A program made the position numbers and the translations under genes. From positions 1 to 64,000 of the forward strand of contig JAKPDW010000064.1 of the NCBI GenBank assembly GCA_029552245.1: 64,000 nt of DNA. The letters are read 5' to 3'. Below are positions 45,026 to 54,379 of the stretch, in pieces (position 1 is the first letter of the stretch; each line of letters opens with the position of its first letter). The stretch comes from Deltaproteobacteria bacterium (GTDB lineage Bacteria; Desulfobacterota; Desulfomonilia; UBA1062). The notes below the pieces were generated by a model. The model was not told the origin of the DNA. It worked only from the letters and a program-made list of their open reading frames with translations, and made no database searches.

Positions 45026-45455
45026 GCTGGCCGGGTGCGCCTATAGCTTCTCTCCCGGGGTGAACCAGGCGACCATGTCCGTCGACCTGGCCCCAAGCGC
45101 CAACACAACCCAGCTCGTCGAGGCGGGCATAGCCCTCGACAGGCAGCTCGAGCTCTCCCTCAGGCAGCTCGGACTCCTGTCCAACCCCCATGCCGACCGC
45201 GTCCTCCGATGCACCGTCGTGGAGGCACGGACATCGAGGATATCAACGGCATCGCTCGCAGCGACCGACCGATACCGTCTCGCCCTCACGGTCAACGCCT
45301 CCCTCATGACCAGGGGCGGGTCCGTCCTCTGGGAAAGGACCTTCACGGACTGGGGCACGTACTCCGAGGGCCAGGCCGCGGAGGCGGCCCTCCATGAAAC
45401 GTGCGCCAGGATATCCAGGCAGGTCGCAAGCTCCATTGCCTCCCTGAGCCCATGA
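44982..45455 (+). CDS. lptE: LptE-like LPS-assembly lipoprotein
   Basis: A 157-residue lipoprotein with signal peptide and lipobox LAGC at residues 16-19. The mature part shows the LptE pattern of an YSFSP start and an alternating beta/alpha layout, and the gene sits between leuS and holA, the standard location of lptE. LptE plugs LptD in the outer membrane. The ATG at 44982 lies inside the leuS end; it is needed to encode a full signal peptide. Sequence similarity alone is weak, so the location carries much of the assignment. Confidence 0.75.
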   Translation: MSRTRSLISLLLLLELAGCAYSFSPGVNQATMSVDLAPSANTTQLVEAGIALDRQLELSLRQLGLLSNPHADRVLRCTVVEARTSRISTASLAATDRYRLALTVNASLMTRGGSVLWERTFTDWGTYSEGQAAEAALHETCARISRQVASSIASLSP

Positions 45456-46429
45456 AGAAGAAGCCGACCTCGTCCGGGCGGGGCCCGAACTACGTGTTCG
45501 TGGGCATCGAGGAGTTCCTCCTCGAGGAGGAGCTCTCGAGGATCAAGCAGTCCATAGACGGCGACGAGCTCATGAACTGGAACGTGTTCAACGCCGACGA
45601 GCCTTCGAGGATCAATGCCGACGAGATCGTGGCACTGTGCAACACCCTCCCCTTCCTCGCATCGAGACGCGCGGTGGTGATCCGCAACGCGCAGAACCTC
45701 AAGGCGGACCAGGCGGGAAGGATCGCCTCGTACATGGACGACCCGTGCGACGCCACGACCCTCGTTTTGTGCCTCGACATGGTGGATTCCGAGCGCGGCG
45801 TGGAGGGTGTACTGAGGGCGTTCAAAGGCAGGGCGGACATCGTGAGGTTCGAGCCCATGAAGGACAAGAACGAGCGCATACGGTGGATCCTCGAGAGGGC
45901 GAGGGGCCTGGGCAAGACCATGGAGAGGGATGCCGCGGCGATGTTGGCCGAAACGGCAGGCACCTCCCTCTGGCAGCTCAAGGGCGAGATAGAGAAACTC
46001 TGCCTGTACGTGGGTCACAATCCCACGGTCACCATACAGGACGTCAGGGAGGTCGCCATGGGCTCGGTGGAACCCGCGGTCTTCGCCTTCCTGGACAGCC
46101 TGGTCGAACGCAGGAAAGACGCCATCGTGCGCCTGGGGGATCTCGAGGGCTGCGGGGTGTCGGATCTCGAGCTCACGGGAAGGCTCGAAAACGAGATCAT
46201 CGTGCACTACGTGGTGCTCACCGGCCAGGACGCCCGCAAGCTGAAGATCCACGATTTCAGGATCCAGAAGGCGTCGCGCAGGAAACACCACTGGAACGGC
46301 GACGAACTCCTCGAGCTCCTCGGGGAGACGAGACGTATCGAGCAGGGCATCAAGTCGAGCGCGTCAACGGGCGGTTACGGCGCCCTCGCGGAACTCGTGG
46401 GAAGGGTGGTTCTCGGGCACCGGTCCTGA
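45452..46429 (+). CDS. holA: DNA polymerase III subunit delta
   Basis: A 325-residue clamp-loader delta subunit. It contains YVFVGIEEFLLEEELSRIKQ, a degenerate P-loop region as expected for delta, and the conserved TSLWQLKGEIEKLCLYVG in the third domain. Delta opens the beta clamp. The start overlaps the lptE stop by 4 bp; the upstream track residues are in lptE. Confidence 0.9.
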   Translation: MKKKPTSSGRGPNYVFVGIEEFLLEEELSRIKQSIDGDELMNWNVFNADEPSRINADEIVALCNTLPFLASRRAVVIRNAQNLKADQAGRIASYMDDPCDATTLVLCLDMVDSERGVEGVLRAFKGRADIVRFEPMKDKNERIRWILERARGLGKTMERDAAAMLAETAGTSLWQLKGEIEKLCLYVGHNPTVTIQDVREVAMGSVEPAVFAFLDSLVERRKDAIVRLGDLEGCGVSDLELTGRLENEIIVHYVVLTGQDARKLKIHDFRIQKASRRKHHWNGDELLELLGETRRIEQGIKSSASTGGYGALAELVGRVVLGHRS

Positions 46430-46466
46430 GAAACCGGTCAAGGGGCAAGGCGGTCCGTGCGCCCGC

Positions 46467-46733
46467 TCACGCGAGCTGGGCGCCGATCTTCTTCATGAGC
46501 CTGGAGATCTTCCTGGAGGCCGTCCTCCGGTGGAGAATGCCCTTGGTCACCGCGCTGTCCAGCCTGGAGACCGCTTCCTTGGCGAACGCACCGGCCTTGT
46601 CGGTATCTTTCTCGCCGAGCGAGGCGAATATCTTCTTGATGGTGGTGTTGATGGCGGACTTGTAGCTCCTGTTCCTCATCCGCCGCTTACGGCTCTGTCG
46701 CTGCCTCTTCAAGGCCGACGGGTGATTGGCCAT
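46467..46733 (-). CDS. rpsT: 30S ribosomal protein S20
   Basis: The 88-residue bS20. The start MANHPSALKRQRQSRKRRMR is diagnostic, with the basic helical body and the SRLMKKIGAQLA end. AAGGAGGG precedes the start. The track's longer ORF adds only leader sequence. It is convergent with holA, 37 bp apart. Confidence 0.97.
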   Translation of the reverse strand: MANHPSALKRQRQSRKRRMRNRSYKSAINTTIKKIFASLGEKDTDKAGAFAKEAVSRLDSAVTKGILHRRTASRKISRLMKKIGAQLA

Positions 46734-46773
46734 GGACGCGAATCCCTCCTTCTTTCGTGAATCCGAGGTGTTT

Positions 46774-46802
46774 CTTCTATCCGCTCGATCTCTGCGTGTC
46801 AA
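46774..46802 (-). promoter_or_regulatory. rpsT promoter
   Basis: On the minus strand a consensus -35 TTGACA (46797-46802) and a -10 TAGAAG (46774-46779) are separated by 17 bp. The predicted start leaves a leader of about 35 bases before the rpsT ATG. Confidence 0.7.
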
Positions 46803-47388
46803 GCGTTTTCCTGTCGGCGGCCGAAGGGTGTGCCGAGAACGGGCCCAAGCACCCGGTCCTTGCCAGAGCCGCGCATCTTCCCAAGGACACGCTCAGGACC
46901 TCGGCCTGCCCGAAGCCGCGTGTGACCCACCGCCATGCGCCAGACCGACGTGAGCGGACTCAGGGCCGGCGCTCACCCGGAGACCTCGGCGCGCGGCCTC
47001 AGGCATGTGGCGTTCCGGATCTCCAGGCCTGTGCGCTCGGGCCCGGGGATCAACGCCGTGAGGCAGACTCTCTCTGCACGTGGATGACGATATCCCCCGC
47101 ACCTTGGCGGGCCCGAGGCCCGCACGACATCCGGATCCCGGTGCGGGGTGCATCGCACGACATCGGCACCATGCGCCCTCGGCGGCTCGAAGGTCTCCCC
47201 GCATCATCACCCCTCCCAGCGATCTCGGGGCTTACGGGGGCTGCTCGGACGCCATGGGCGGGCGCGTCCCGACGTTGTGGATCGTGCCCCAGGGGCCGAA
47301 AGGTCGACTCCTTCCCTCGTTCTCCGTGATGTTCTCCAATTCCGTCTGGCCGAGCGGGACCGCTCGGGCTCAAGAGGCGTCCTTTCGG
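46803..47388. other. Intergenic region, no gene recognised
   Basis: About 590 bases between rpsT and the ABC transporter gene. Several ORFs cross it but none is convincing. The short direct repeat CGCACGACATC occurs at 47121 and 47154 (33 bp apart). I see nothing else of note. Confidence 0.4.
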
Positions 47389-48351
47389 TCACAGGAGGTG
47401 ACAGGCGGCGAAGTGCCCGGGCTTGACCTCGACCAGAACCGGCCGCTCCCTGGAACACCTCGGGCGCGCCCCAGGGCAGACGGCGGCGTGGACGCACCCG
47501 GAGAGGTCATGCCCTTCCTGGTCAGGGTCGGGCCGCGACGTGACGGCCGGGGAGAACCTGGGCCCCTCGATGTCGGGGACCGCCTCCAGGAGCGCCTTGG
47601 TGTACGGGTGCAGGGGGTCGTCGAAGATGTCCTCGCACCTCGCGAGCTCCACGATGCGTCCCTTTTCCATGACCGCCACCCGGTGCGAGAGGTACCCGAT
47701 GACCGAGAGGTCATGGGAGATGAAGAGGTACGACAGCCTGAGACGTTCCTGCAGGTCGGTCAGGAGGTTGATGACCTGGGCCTGGATGGACACGTCGAGA
47801 GACGAGACAGGCTCGTCCAGGATCACGACCCTGGGCTCGATGGCGAGGGCCCTCGCGATGCAGATCCTCTGGCGCTGGCCGCCCGAGAACTCGTGCGGGT
47901 ATCTCCGCAAGAGCTCGCCGTCCAGGCCCACCATGGAGGCGAGCTCCTCCGCCCTGCGCCCTATCCAGGCCCTCGGGCCCGTACGGTGCACGATCATGGG
48001 TTCTTCGATGATATCGCGGACCTTCATCCTGGGGTTGAGGGAACCGAAGGGGTCCTGGAAGACCACCTGCATCCCCCTCCTGCACTCCATGAGGTCCCGG
48101 CCTCGAGCGCGCAACACGTCGCGCCCGTCGAACACCACGCTCCCCCCATCTGGCTCCATCAGCCTCAGCACGAGCCTGGCGAGCGTCGATTTCCCGCAAC
48201 CGGACTCACCCACGAGGCCGAGGGTCTCGTTCGGGAACAGGTCGAGATCGACCCCGTCGACGGCGTGGACCACACCCCTGGGGCCGCCGAAGATGCCTTT
48301 CCTCAGCTCGAAGGTCTTTGTGATGCCCCTTACCTGCAGGAGGGGATTCAT
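47389..48351 (-). CDS. Oligopeptide/dipeptide ABC transporter ATPase (OppF-like)
   Basis: A 320-residue ABC ATPase. It shows Walker A GESGCGKSTLARL near residue 55, the Q-loop FQDPFGSLNPR, signature FSGGQRQRI, Walker B VVILDEP, and the C-terminal oligopeptide-transporter domain with PHPYTKALLEAVP-type residues (DPLHPYTKALLE) and conserved cysteines in SGCVHAAVCPGARPRC. The ATG at 48351 overlaps the stop of the small ORF by 4 bp; the track's start is a GTG 12 bases upstream. No permease or binding protein is adjacent, so it may energise a transporter encoded elsewhere. Confidence 0.9.
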   Translation of the reverse strand: MNPLLQVRGITKTFELRKGIFGGPRGVVHAVDGVDLDLFPNETLGLVGESGCGKSTLARLVLRLMEPDGGSVVFDGRDVLRARGRDLMECRRGMQVVFQDPFGSLNPRMKVRDIIEEPMIVHRTGPRAWIGRRAEELASMVGLDGELLRRYPHEFSGGQRQRICIARALAIEPRVVILDEPVSSLDVSIQAQVINLLTDLQERLRLSYLFISHDLSVIGYLSHRVAVMEKGRIVELARCEDIFDDPLHPYTKALLEAVPDIEGPRFSPAVTSRPDPDQEGHDLSGCVHAAVCPGARPRCSRERPVLVEVKPGHFAACHLL

Positions 48352-48440
48352 ACGCCCTCGCACCTCCCGTCGCTTTCGGGCTTCCTTGCGCCTGCCGTGC
48401 GCAGCGCGTCACTGGAGGCACCCGCGGTGTTCACGGTCAT
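48348..48440 (-). CDS. 30-codon ORF bridging the two ABC ATPase genes
   Basis: A 30-residue ORF whose start overlaps the OppD-like stop (ATGA) and whose stop overlaps the OppF-like start (ATGA). Its first five residues, MTVNT, and its first 14 bases are identical to the start of the OppD-like gene. It may be the original N-terminus of the OppF-like protein, split off by a frameshift, or a coupling leader peptide. It has no known domain. Confidence 0.5.
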   Translation of the reverse strand: MTVNTAGASSDALRTAGARKPESDGRCEGV

Positions 48441-49471
48441 GCATACCTCCAACACCTGACCACACACCCGGCACCGACCTCGTATGCAGGCGGGGGCTCC
48501 TGCCTGCAGACGCCCATCACCTCCGGACACCTCGGGTGGAAGGTACAGCCGCCGGGCATGTCGCTCGGGGTGGGCACGCTGCCCTCGATGGCCGGGAGGC
48601 GTTTTCCCCTGCGAGAGCGGCCGATCCTGGGAACGGACTTCAGGAGCCCCTTCGTGTAGGGGTGGAGCGGCTCCTCGAAGAGCCTCCCGGCAGGAGCGCT
48701 CTCGACGACGCGGCCTGCGTACATGACCGCCACGTCATCGCAGAACCCGGCGACGATCCCGAGGTCGTGGGTCACGAAGACGATGGACGTCCCCGAGGAC
48801 GCCCGGAGCTCGTCCATGAGGCCGAGGATCTGTCTCTGCGTGGTCACGTCGAGGGCCGTGGTGGGCTCGTCCGCGATCAACACCGCCGGCCTGCAGGCCA
48901 TGGCCATGGCGATCATGACCCTCTGCCTCATCCCGCCGCTCAGCTGGTGCGGGTAGTCGTGCACCCTCCTGGCGGGGTCCTTGATGCCGACCGTGGCCAG
49001 CATGTCGATCACCAGGGGGAGCGCCTCGCGGTAGCTCCTCGCCATGGTGCGCCGGTGGAGGAGGAAGACCTCCGCCACCTGTGAACCTATGGTGAACACG
49101 GGGTTCAGCGAGGTCATCGGCTCCTGGAAGATCATGGATATCCTGTCTCCCCTCACGAGCCTCATCTCGCGCTCGGAGAGGCCCAGCAGGTCCACCCCGT
49201 CGAACAGCACCGCACCCTTGACGATCCTGCCCTGCGGCCTCGGCACGAGTCGCATGACCGACAGGGAGAGCACCGTCTTTCCGCAGCCGGACTCACCGAC
49301 GATCCCGATCGTCGTGCCCCTTGCGACCCTGAGATCCACGCCGTCGAGCGCCTTGACCGTCCCCCCCGGGGTGGAAAACCACGTGTGGAGATCCCGCACC
49401 TCGAGCAGGGGCGAGCCTTGGGCTCCGGGAGAGACTCCCTCCCAGGGGGTTCCTTGCGTGTTCACGGTCAT
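48437..49471 (-). CDS. Oligopeptide/dipeptide ABC transporter ATPase (OppD-like)
   Basis: A 344-residue ABC ATPase. It shows Walker A GESGCGKTVLSLSVMRL near residue 60, Q-loop FQEPMTSLNPVFTIG, signature LSGGMRQRVMIAMAM, Walker B AVLIADEPTTALDV and H-loop VTHDLG. The C-terminal domain has EPLHPYTKGLLKSVPRIG and a cysteine set (GGCTFHPRCPEVMGVC) that often binds an Fe-S cluster in this family. It is paired with the OppF-like ATPase through a 30-codon ORF. A TATAAC box lies about 10 bases before the start, without a clear -35. Confidence 0.92.
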   Translation of the reverse strand: MTVNTQGTPWEGVSPGAQGSPLLEVRDLHTWFSTPGGTVKALDGVDLRVARGTTIGIVGESGCGKTVLSLSVMRLVPRPQGRIVKGAVLFDGVDLLGLSEREMRLVRGDRISMIFQEPMTSLNPVFTIGSQVAEVFLLHRRTMARSYREALPLVIDMLATVGIKDPARRVHDYPHQLSGGMRQRVMIAMAMACRPAVLIADEPTTALDVTTQRQILGLMDELRASSGTSIVFVTHDLGIVAGFCDDVAVMYAGRVVESAPAGRLFEEPLHPYTKGLLKSVPRIGRSRRGKRLPAIEGSVPTPSDMPGGCTFHPRCPEVMGVCRQEPPPAYEVGAGCVVRCWRYA

Positions 49472-49820
49472 GAGGGGTGGTTATAGCAGAAACCGGTGCC
49501 TCGGGGTACCACCTCTCGATCGGTGCGATCGCTAAACGCGCGTGGAGACCGGCACGCCCACCCCACGGCCCGTCGGCCTCCCCCTGGGCGGCCTCGGGCG
49601 TCGAGACGGGGCTCGTCTTCCCGAGACCGCAAAGGACCCCTGCTCAGTGAGTGACTGCTCCCTCGTGCGGTCCCCGGGAAGGAGTGTCAGCGGGATCATC
49701 GGTGGAAGAGGGATAAGGGCGATCGCCTGGTCAAAGGCGCCGAGCGCGGCCCCCTTCTTTCCCGCCAGTCAGCGCCTGGGTCACTGCACGGTCACAGGGT
49801 CGACCCAGGGCGGGGTTTCT
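49472..49820. other. Intergenic region, no gene recognised
   Basis: About 350 bases between the OppD-like gene and the small Cys-rich gene. The plus-strand ORF that crosses it is a shadow. No tRNA, terminator or repeat is evident. Confidence 0.4.
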
Positions 49821-50219
49821 TTAGAAGAACACGTCTGTCCCCCCGCCGGCGAGGAGGAAATGCACCTGTCCCACGGGTTCCATGGCCTTGAGCGCCTCTG
49901 CCAAACCCTTCCTCATCCTGTCGGGGATGCACTCGACCGTGACCGTCTCGTTGCCGACACAGGGCCCGCCGCGCTCATCGTGCGCATCAAGCCTCGATCT
50001 CAAGAAGCCTGCAACCAGGACGAAGGCGCATCCAGCCTGACCGCAGCAGGACCTGTCCGTGACCGCGCAACCGACGAGGTAGAGGATCTCCCCCTCGTCG
50101 CGACCCAGGACACCCTGTCTGACGAACACGTACCGGCCGCCTATGGCCTCCACCTCAACGCCGAGCGGGGGCACCCTGAACTCCACCACCGCACCTCCCG
50201 GAAGGACATCGCCTGTCAT
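49821..50219 (-). CDS. Small Cys-rich protein of unknown function
   Basis: A 132-residue protein I do not recognise. A cysteine-rich segment, GCAVTDRSCCGQAGCAFV, sits near the middle, with a further CVGN and ECIP later. This could bind metal or an Fe-S cluster. The rest alternates hydrophobic and polar residues like a compact beta/alpha fold, with a Gly-rich C-terminus. The ATG at 50219 has AGAGGA at good spacing; the ATG at 50225 lies on top of it. It stands alone between the ABC genes and the TPR/MglA operon. Confidence 0.6.
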   Translation of the reverse strand: MTGDVLPGGAVVEFRVPPLGVEVEAIGGRYVFVRQGVLGRDEGEILYLVGCAVTDRSCCGQAGCAFVLVAGFLRSRLDAHDERGGPCVGNETVTVECIPDRMRKGLAEALKAMEPVGQVHFLLAGGGTDVFF

Positions 50220-50225
50220 GCGCAT

Positions 50226-50639
50226 TCCTCTCCCCTTATGCCCCAACGCCTCGTGCTCATGCAAGGGGCAGGACCTCGCAGCGGGCCGTCGCCTTTCCCA
50301 TGCCCGGGTGTACCGCCCGGGTGGACGCGGAGGTGCCGGCAAAGTGTGCGGCCCGAGCGCTCGTGTCCCTCGACCGGTCCGGTATCGAGCCAGGGTCCCG
50401 TGCGGTTCACGAACGGGGTCGGTCGTGCGCTTTCTGCAGGGGTCAACCCGCCTGTGTGGTTCATCCGCCACCCAAACAGCCCTTCATCGGGGGCGTCACG
50501 GAGAGGACGACCCCCCTTTTCCTTCTTGTAATCCCTTATCCTCCCAACTAAAGTTTGCATACTGTAACACCGATGAGCCATATACGCACTCGGGGTGTCG
50601 CTGAGTGCGTACGGTCCTCGGAGAGGGTTGAGAGAGAAT
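50226..50639. other. Divergent spacer before the TPR/MglA operon
   Basis: About 414 bases, AT-rich at the right end. A possible promoter, TTGCAT near 50555 and CATATA about 18 bp later, precedes the TPR gene by roughly 60 bases. No gene is recognised; the plus-strand ORFs here are shadows. Confidence 0.35.
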
Positions 50640-51680
50640 ATGAGCCTGTTCGATAAGCTCTTCGGCCGGTCCAAGCTGTCGAAGGAGATCTCCGCCTGCG
50701 AGTCGGCCCTGGAGAAGAGACCAAACGACCCGGTCATCCTCAAGAAGCTGGGGGATCTCTACCTCAAGGCCGAAGACATGAAGAACGCATCCGAGGTGTA
50801 CGTGCGCCTGGGGGAAGTCTACACCACCAGGGGGTTCTACCCCAAGGCGGTGGCCCTGTACAAGCAGGCCATCAAGATCAACGCCTCGTGGGAAGAGCCG
50901 TACGTGAAGCTCGCCGAGCTCTACCAGATGCAGGGGTTCATCCGCGAGGCGGCCACCCAGTACATGAGGCTCTCCGAGATGCTCGCCAAGAGCGGGGACA
51001 GCCTGGAGGCCACCATGTACATGCAGAAGGCCGCGGAGCTGGACCCGGCCATAACCCAGGTCAGCAGGCAGGTCCACTCCTTCAAGGTCAAGGAAAAGGC
51101 CATGGTCGAGCCGGTGCCCGGCTCTTCCCCGAGACCACAGGTCGAGCGGACGGACTTCTATGACCTCACCAAGGAACTCGAGGGTCATTTCGACTCCGCC
51201 CTGGAAGCGGCAGCCCAAGATCATCCCACCGACGGCGGGGAGGTCGAGGACACCACGGGCGTCGAGTCGGTGTTCAAGGCCATCGAGGAGAACGCCGCCA
51301 GGGAAGGCAAGGACGACCCCCTGTTCCTGTACAACATGGGCCTCGCGTACAGGGAGACAGGCCTCCTCGAGGATGCGGCGGACTCGTTCAGGAAGGTGCT
51401 GCTCTTGGGGGAGAAGCTCCTGGACGCACACATCATGCTCGGCATCACCTACAGGGAGTTGGGGCTCTTCAGCGAATCGCTGGATACGCTCAAGCAAAGC
51501 CTCGCCCTCGAAGAGGCCTCCCAGGAGATGAAGATGGGGATCCTCTACGAGATCGCACAGACATACAAGGCCATGGGCGACAACGAAAACGCTCTGTCCA
51601 TATTCCGCGAGATCCAGAAGGATCATCGGGATTTCAAGGACGTGGAGCTCGAGATCATCAGGCTGGCCGGGGGAGGATGA
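50640..51680 (+). CDS. TPR-repeat protein
   Basis: A 346-residue tetratricopeptide protein. TPR-like helices run from the N-terminus (DPVILKKLGDLYLKAEDMKNASEVYVRLGEVY, then YPKAVALYKQAIKIN and EEPYVKLAELYQMQGFIREAATQYM). A linker of about 60 residues is followed by more repeats (PLFLYNMGLAYRETGLLEDAADSF). TPRs bind partner proteins. It begins an operon, 1 bp before the MglA-like GTPase gene. The start at 50640 follows a purine-rich GAGAGAGAAT. No membrane segment. Confidence 0.85.
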   Translation: MSLFDKLFGRSKLSKEISACESALEKRPNDPVILKKLGDLYLKAEDMKNASEVYVRLGEVYTTRGFYPKAVALYKQAIKINASWEEPYVKLAELYQMQGFIREAATQYMRLSEMLAKSGDSLEATMYMQKAAELDPAITQVSRQVHSFKVKEKAMVEPVPGSSPRPQVERTDFYDLTKELEGHFDSALEAAAQDHPTDGGEVEDTTGVESVFKAIEENAAREGKDDPLFLYNMGLAYRETGLLEDAADSFRKVLLLGEKLLDAHIMLGITYRELGLFSESLDTLKQSLALEEASQEMKMGILYEIAQTYKAMGDNENALSIFREIQKDHRDFKDVELEIIRLAGGG

Positions 51681-51681
51681 C

Positions 51682-52872
51682 ATGGCGGTGATCAACTATT
51701 CCAAGAAGGAGATCTCTGCGAAGATCGTTTATTACGGACCCTCCCTGTGTGGAAAGACCACCAACATCCAGTCGATCTACACGAGCATCAAGCCCGAGCA
51801 GAAGGGGAAGCTCGTCTCGCTGGCCACCGAGGCGGACCGCACCCTGTTCTTCGACTTCCTTCCCATAGAGATCGCGAACATCCGGGGATTCAAGACGAGA
51901 CTCCACTTCTACACGGTCCCCGGCCAGGTCTACTACAACTCCACGCGGAGGGCGGTCCTGACGGGCGTGGACGGCATCGTCTTCGTCGCCGACTCCCAGC
52001 GGGACAAGATGGAGGAGAACGTCGAGAGCCTCAACAACCTGGAGGAGAACCTCAACTACTACGGCAAGAGCATCAAGACCCTGCCCATGGTGTTCCAGTA
52101 CAACAAGAGAGACCTCCCCGACGTCTCGTCGGTCGCCGAGCTCGAGCAGATCCTCAACCCCTACGGGTACCCCTTCTTCGAGGCGGTCGCGACGACAGGC
52201 GAGGGGGTCCTCGAGACCCTCACGAGGATAACCAAGCTGGTGCTGCAGCACATCGAGATGGGGACGAGCGGGAAGCAGCAGAGGCCTTCGTCCGTGCCCT
52301 TCGGGACGGCCCCACGGGGCATCCCCGAGCCCCCCGACGTCTTCCAGCAGAGACCCGCGCCTGCCGGGCCGGGTCCTGTCGAGCCCCCGCGGCCTCGCGA
52401 CCTCGCTGGTCCTGAACCGTTCGAGCCCGGCCGTGCATTCCAGGCCGAGAAGCCTTCCCGCCCGCTTGCTCTGGGACCGGAGGACGGCTCGATCGCAGCT
52501 CGCACGACCCAGGAGACAAGCGCGGCTGTGCGGCCCGTCGGCCAGGCCACCCCCTCAGACCTCCTCTCGGAGGCGGGGCCTTCTGCAACCTACGGAGAAC
52601 TTGCCGAGCCCGCCGGTGTCGAGCGGTCAGGGTACCCTCGCGAGACAGGCGGGCTGGAACCCGGTCTCGCCGCGAAACCGCTCGAGACCTTCCAGGACGA
52701 CACCGCCCGCGTCATGGAACAGGCGCTCGGCAGGATCCAGATCGTGGGCACGGAAAATGCAGAGATTCTGTCCGCCAACGCGCTCTGCATACCGATCAAG
52801 GTGAAGATAGAGGGGGATCAGAAGGTGTACAGGCTGGATTTGGCCATCAAGATAGACGGCCTCAAGCCGTAG
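51682..52872 (+). CDS. MglA-type Ras-like GTPase with C-terminal extension
   Basis: A 396-residue protein. Residues 1-195 form a Ras-like GTPase of the MglA group, with P-loop YYGPSLCGKTTNI, the switch region TEADRTLFFDFLP and QYNKRDLPD. MglA GTPases set cell polarity and motility in Myxococcus. A Pro-rich, disordered stretch of about 130 residues follows, then a predicted short domain ending VKIEGDQKVYRLDLAIKI. Classical MglA has no such extension. The operon context of TPR and DUF4388 proteins fits a polarity or signalling hub. Confidence 0.9.
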   Translation: MAVINYSKKEISAKIVYYGPSLCGKTTNIQSIYTSIKPEQKGKLVSLATEADRTLFFDFLPIEIANIRGFKTRLHFYTVPGQVYYNSTRRAVLTGVDGIVFVADSQRDKMEENVESLNNLEENLNYYGKSIKTLPMVFQYNKRDLPDVSSVAELEQILNPYGYPFFEAVATTGEGVLETLTRITKLVLQHIEMGTSGKQQRPSSVPFGTAPRGIPEPPDVFQQRPAPAGPGPVEPPRPRDLAGPEPFEPGRAFQAEKPSRPLALGPEDGSIAARTTQETSAAVRPVGQATPSDLLSEAGPSATYGELAEPAGVERSGYPRETGGLEPGLAAKPLETFQDDTARVMEQALGRIQIVGTENAEILSANALCIPIKVKIEGDQKVYRLDLAIKIDGLKP

Positions 52873-52881
52873 GGAGGCAGA

Positions 52882-54378
52882 TTGCAGGCGGATCGCTTCC
52901 TGACCGGCTTCACCCCGGACGTGACGATCCTCGGCACGGGCCTGTCATGGCCCGTGGTGAACGCCGTCCTGGGAAACTGTTACCTTTTCGTGATCGTCGT
53001 GTCCCTTTTGTGCTTTGTGATCGTGGGTGTCTTCTGCCTGGTCAAGTACGCCCCCCTCATGCTCCACGACATCAAAAACATCACCAACAACGAACTCCCA
53101 CAGGCCGGGCTCGTCGCCTGGATGTGCCTCGTCTTCGCCCTCCCCCTGTTCTTCGACGTGGGCGCAGGCATACTCGTGGCCTGGTGGTTCCTCGTTCTGT
53201 GGAACTACCTGTTGGCATCCGAGAAGCGCATCGTGTATGCATTCATCTTCGTCGTGCTCATATCGGGGTGGCTCACCCACGTGGCGGCGGGCTTCATAAC
53301 GTACCCCGAGACACAGCTCAGCAGGGAGATGTTCTCGGTCCAGAACCGGAGCGCGACCCAGGCCGACCTCGACTCCCTCGCCTCGTGGTCGCGCCAGCAC
53401 CCGGACGACGCCGAGCCCTTGAACGCGCTCGCGCTGCATGCCATCGCCAGGTCCGAATGGCAGGAGGGGATCAGGCTCCTTGAGGCCTGCATAGACCTGG
53501 AGCCCGCGAACCCCCGCTATTACAACCATCTCGCCGTCGCCCTCATGGGAACCGGCAGGACCAAGGAAGCCCTCAAGGCGCTCGACTACGCCGCCAAACT
53601 GAAGCCGGACTCCGTGATCTATTACTACAACATGAGCAGGATCTACCAGTCCACCTACAACTTCTACGAGAGCGAAAGCGCGATCGCACAGGCGAGCGGG
53701 ATAGACTCCAGGCTCGTCAGGCAGCTCCTTGACACAGAGAACAAGGTAGGCAGGACCCGTCTCATCCTCGAGAAGACCCCGGTCTCGAGGTACCTCGCCC
53801 GGCAGATGAGGCCTTCCCCTGTCCTCGGGGAGGCCGCGGACGCCTTGTGGCACTGGGTCTTCGGGCTGATACCGAGACGCGCCTCGGCCTTCTTGGGAGC
53901 GGGGTTCTTCGTCACCCTCCTCCTCATGAGCTTCATTCCCAGGGACAAGTTCTCGAAGCAATGCGCCCGGTGCGGGAAGGTGTACTACTCCGGCACGTTC
54001 ACGAAATCCGGCAGCCCGATGTGCCTGCAATGCTCGTGGCTCGACTCGAAGGCCAAGAAGCAGGAAGTGACGATCGTCCAGCACAAGTCGGAGGACATCA
54101 GGAGTTTCAAGGCCCAGAGCTTCCGGAAACTCCTCAGGCTCGACATGGTCCTGCCGGGGCTGGGCTGCTTCATGGCCCACCGCACGGGCACGGCCCTCAT
54201 CAGGCTCGTCGTCCTGTGCGCATGCCTCGCGGCGCTCGCCATGGGCAGCGGCGTCATCGTATCCTTCGTGCCGGTCCACGTAAACGCCGGGCTTGCGATT
54301 CGAACGGCTGCCGTAGTCGTCTGGGCGTCACTCCTGCTGAGGGTGTACAGGCGCCCTCCCCTCAGGTTCGGAGGCTGA
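52882..54378 (+). CDS. TPR membrane protein with zinc ribbon
   Basis: A 498-residue protein starting with TTG after AGGGAGG. The N-terminus holds about four transmembrane segments (roughly residues 20-135). A middle domain carries TPR repeats (EPANPRYYNHLAVALMGTGRTKEALKAL). A further membrane segment lies near residue 340. A zinc ribbon CARCGKVYYSG...MCLQC comes next (near residue 358), followed by two C-terminal hydrophobic helices. It sits 9 bp after the MglA-like gene. It may anchor the TPR/GTPase complex at the membrane. Confidence 0.8.
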   Translation: MQADRFLTGFTPDVTILGTGLSWPVVNAVLGNCYLFVIVVSLLCFVIVGVFCLVKYAPLMLHDIKNITNNELPQAGLVAWMCLVFALPLFFDVGAGILVAWWFLVLWNYLLASEKRIVYAFIFVVLISGWLTHVAAGFITYPETQLSREMFSVQNRSATQADLDSLASWSRQHPDDAEPLNALALHAIARSEWQEGIRLLEACIDLEPANPRYYNHLAVALMGTGRTKEALKALDYAAKLKPDSVIYYYNMSRIYQSTYNFYESESAIAQASGIDSRLVRQLLDTENKVGRTRLILEKTPVSRYLARQMRPSPVLGEAADALWHWVFGLIPRRASAFLGAGFFVTLLLMSFIPRDKFSKQCARCGKVYYSGTFTKSGSPMCLQCSWLDSKAKKQEVTIVQHKSEDIRSFKAQSFRKLLRLDMVLPGLGCFMAHRTGTALIRLVVLCACLAALAMGSGVIVSFVPVHVNAGLAIRTAAVVVWASLLLRVYRRPPLRFGG

Positions 54379-54379
54379 C

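Noticed and set aside
49542-50531. 329-codon plus-strand ORF
   Set aside because: It runs antisense to the small Cys-rich gene, has no recognisable domain and shows low-complexity Arg/Pro/Ser content typical of shadows in GC-rich DNA.
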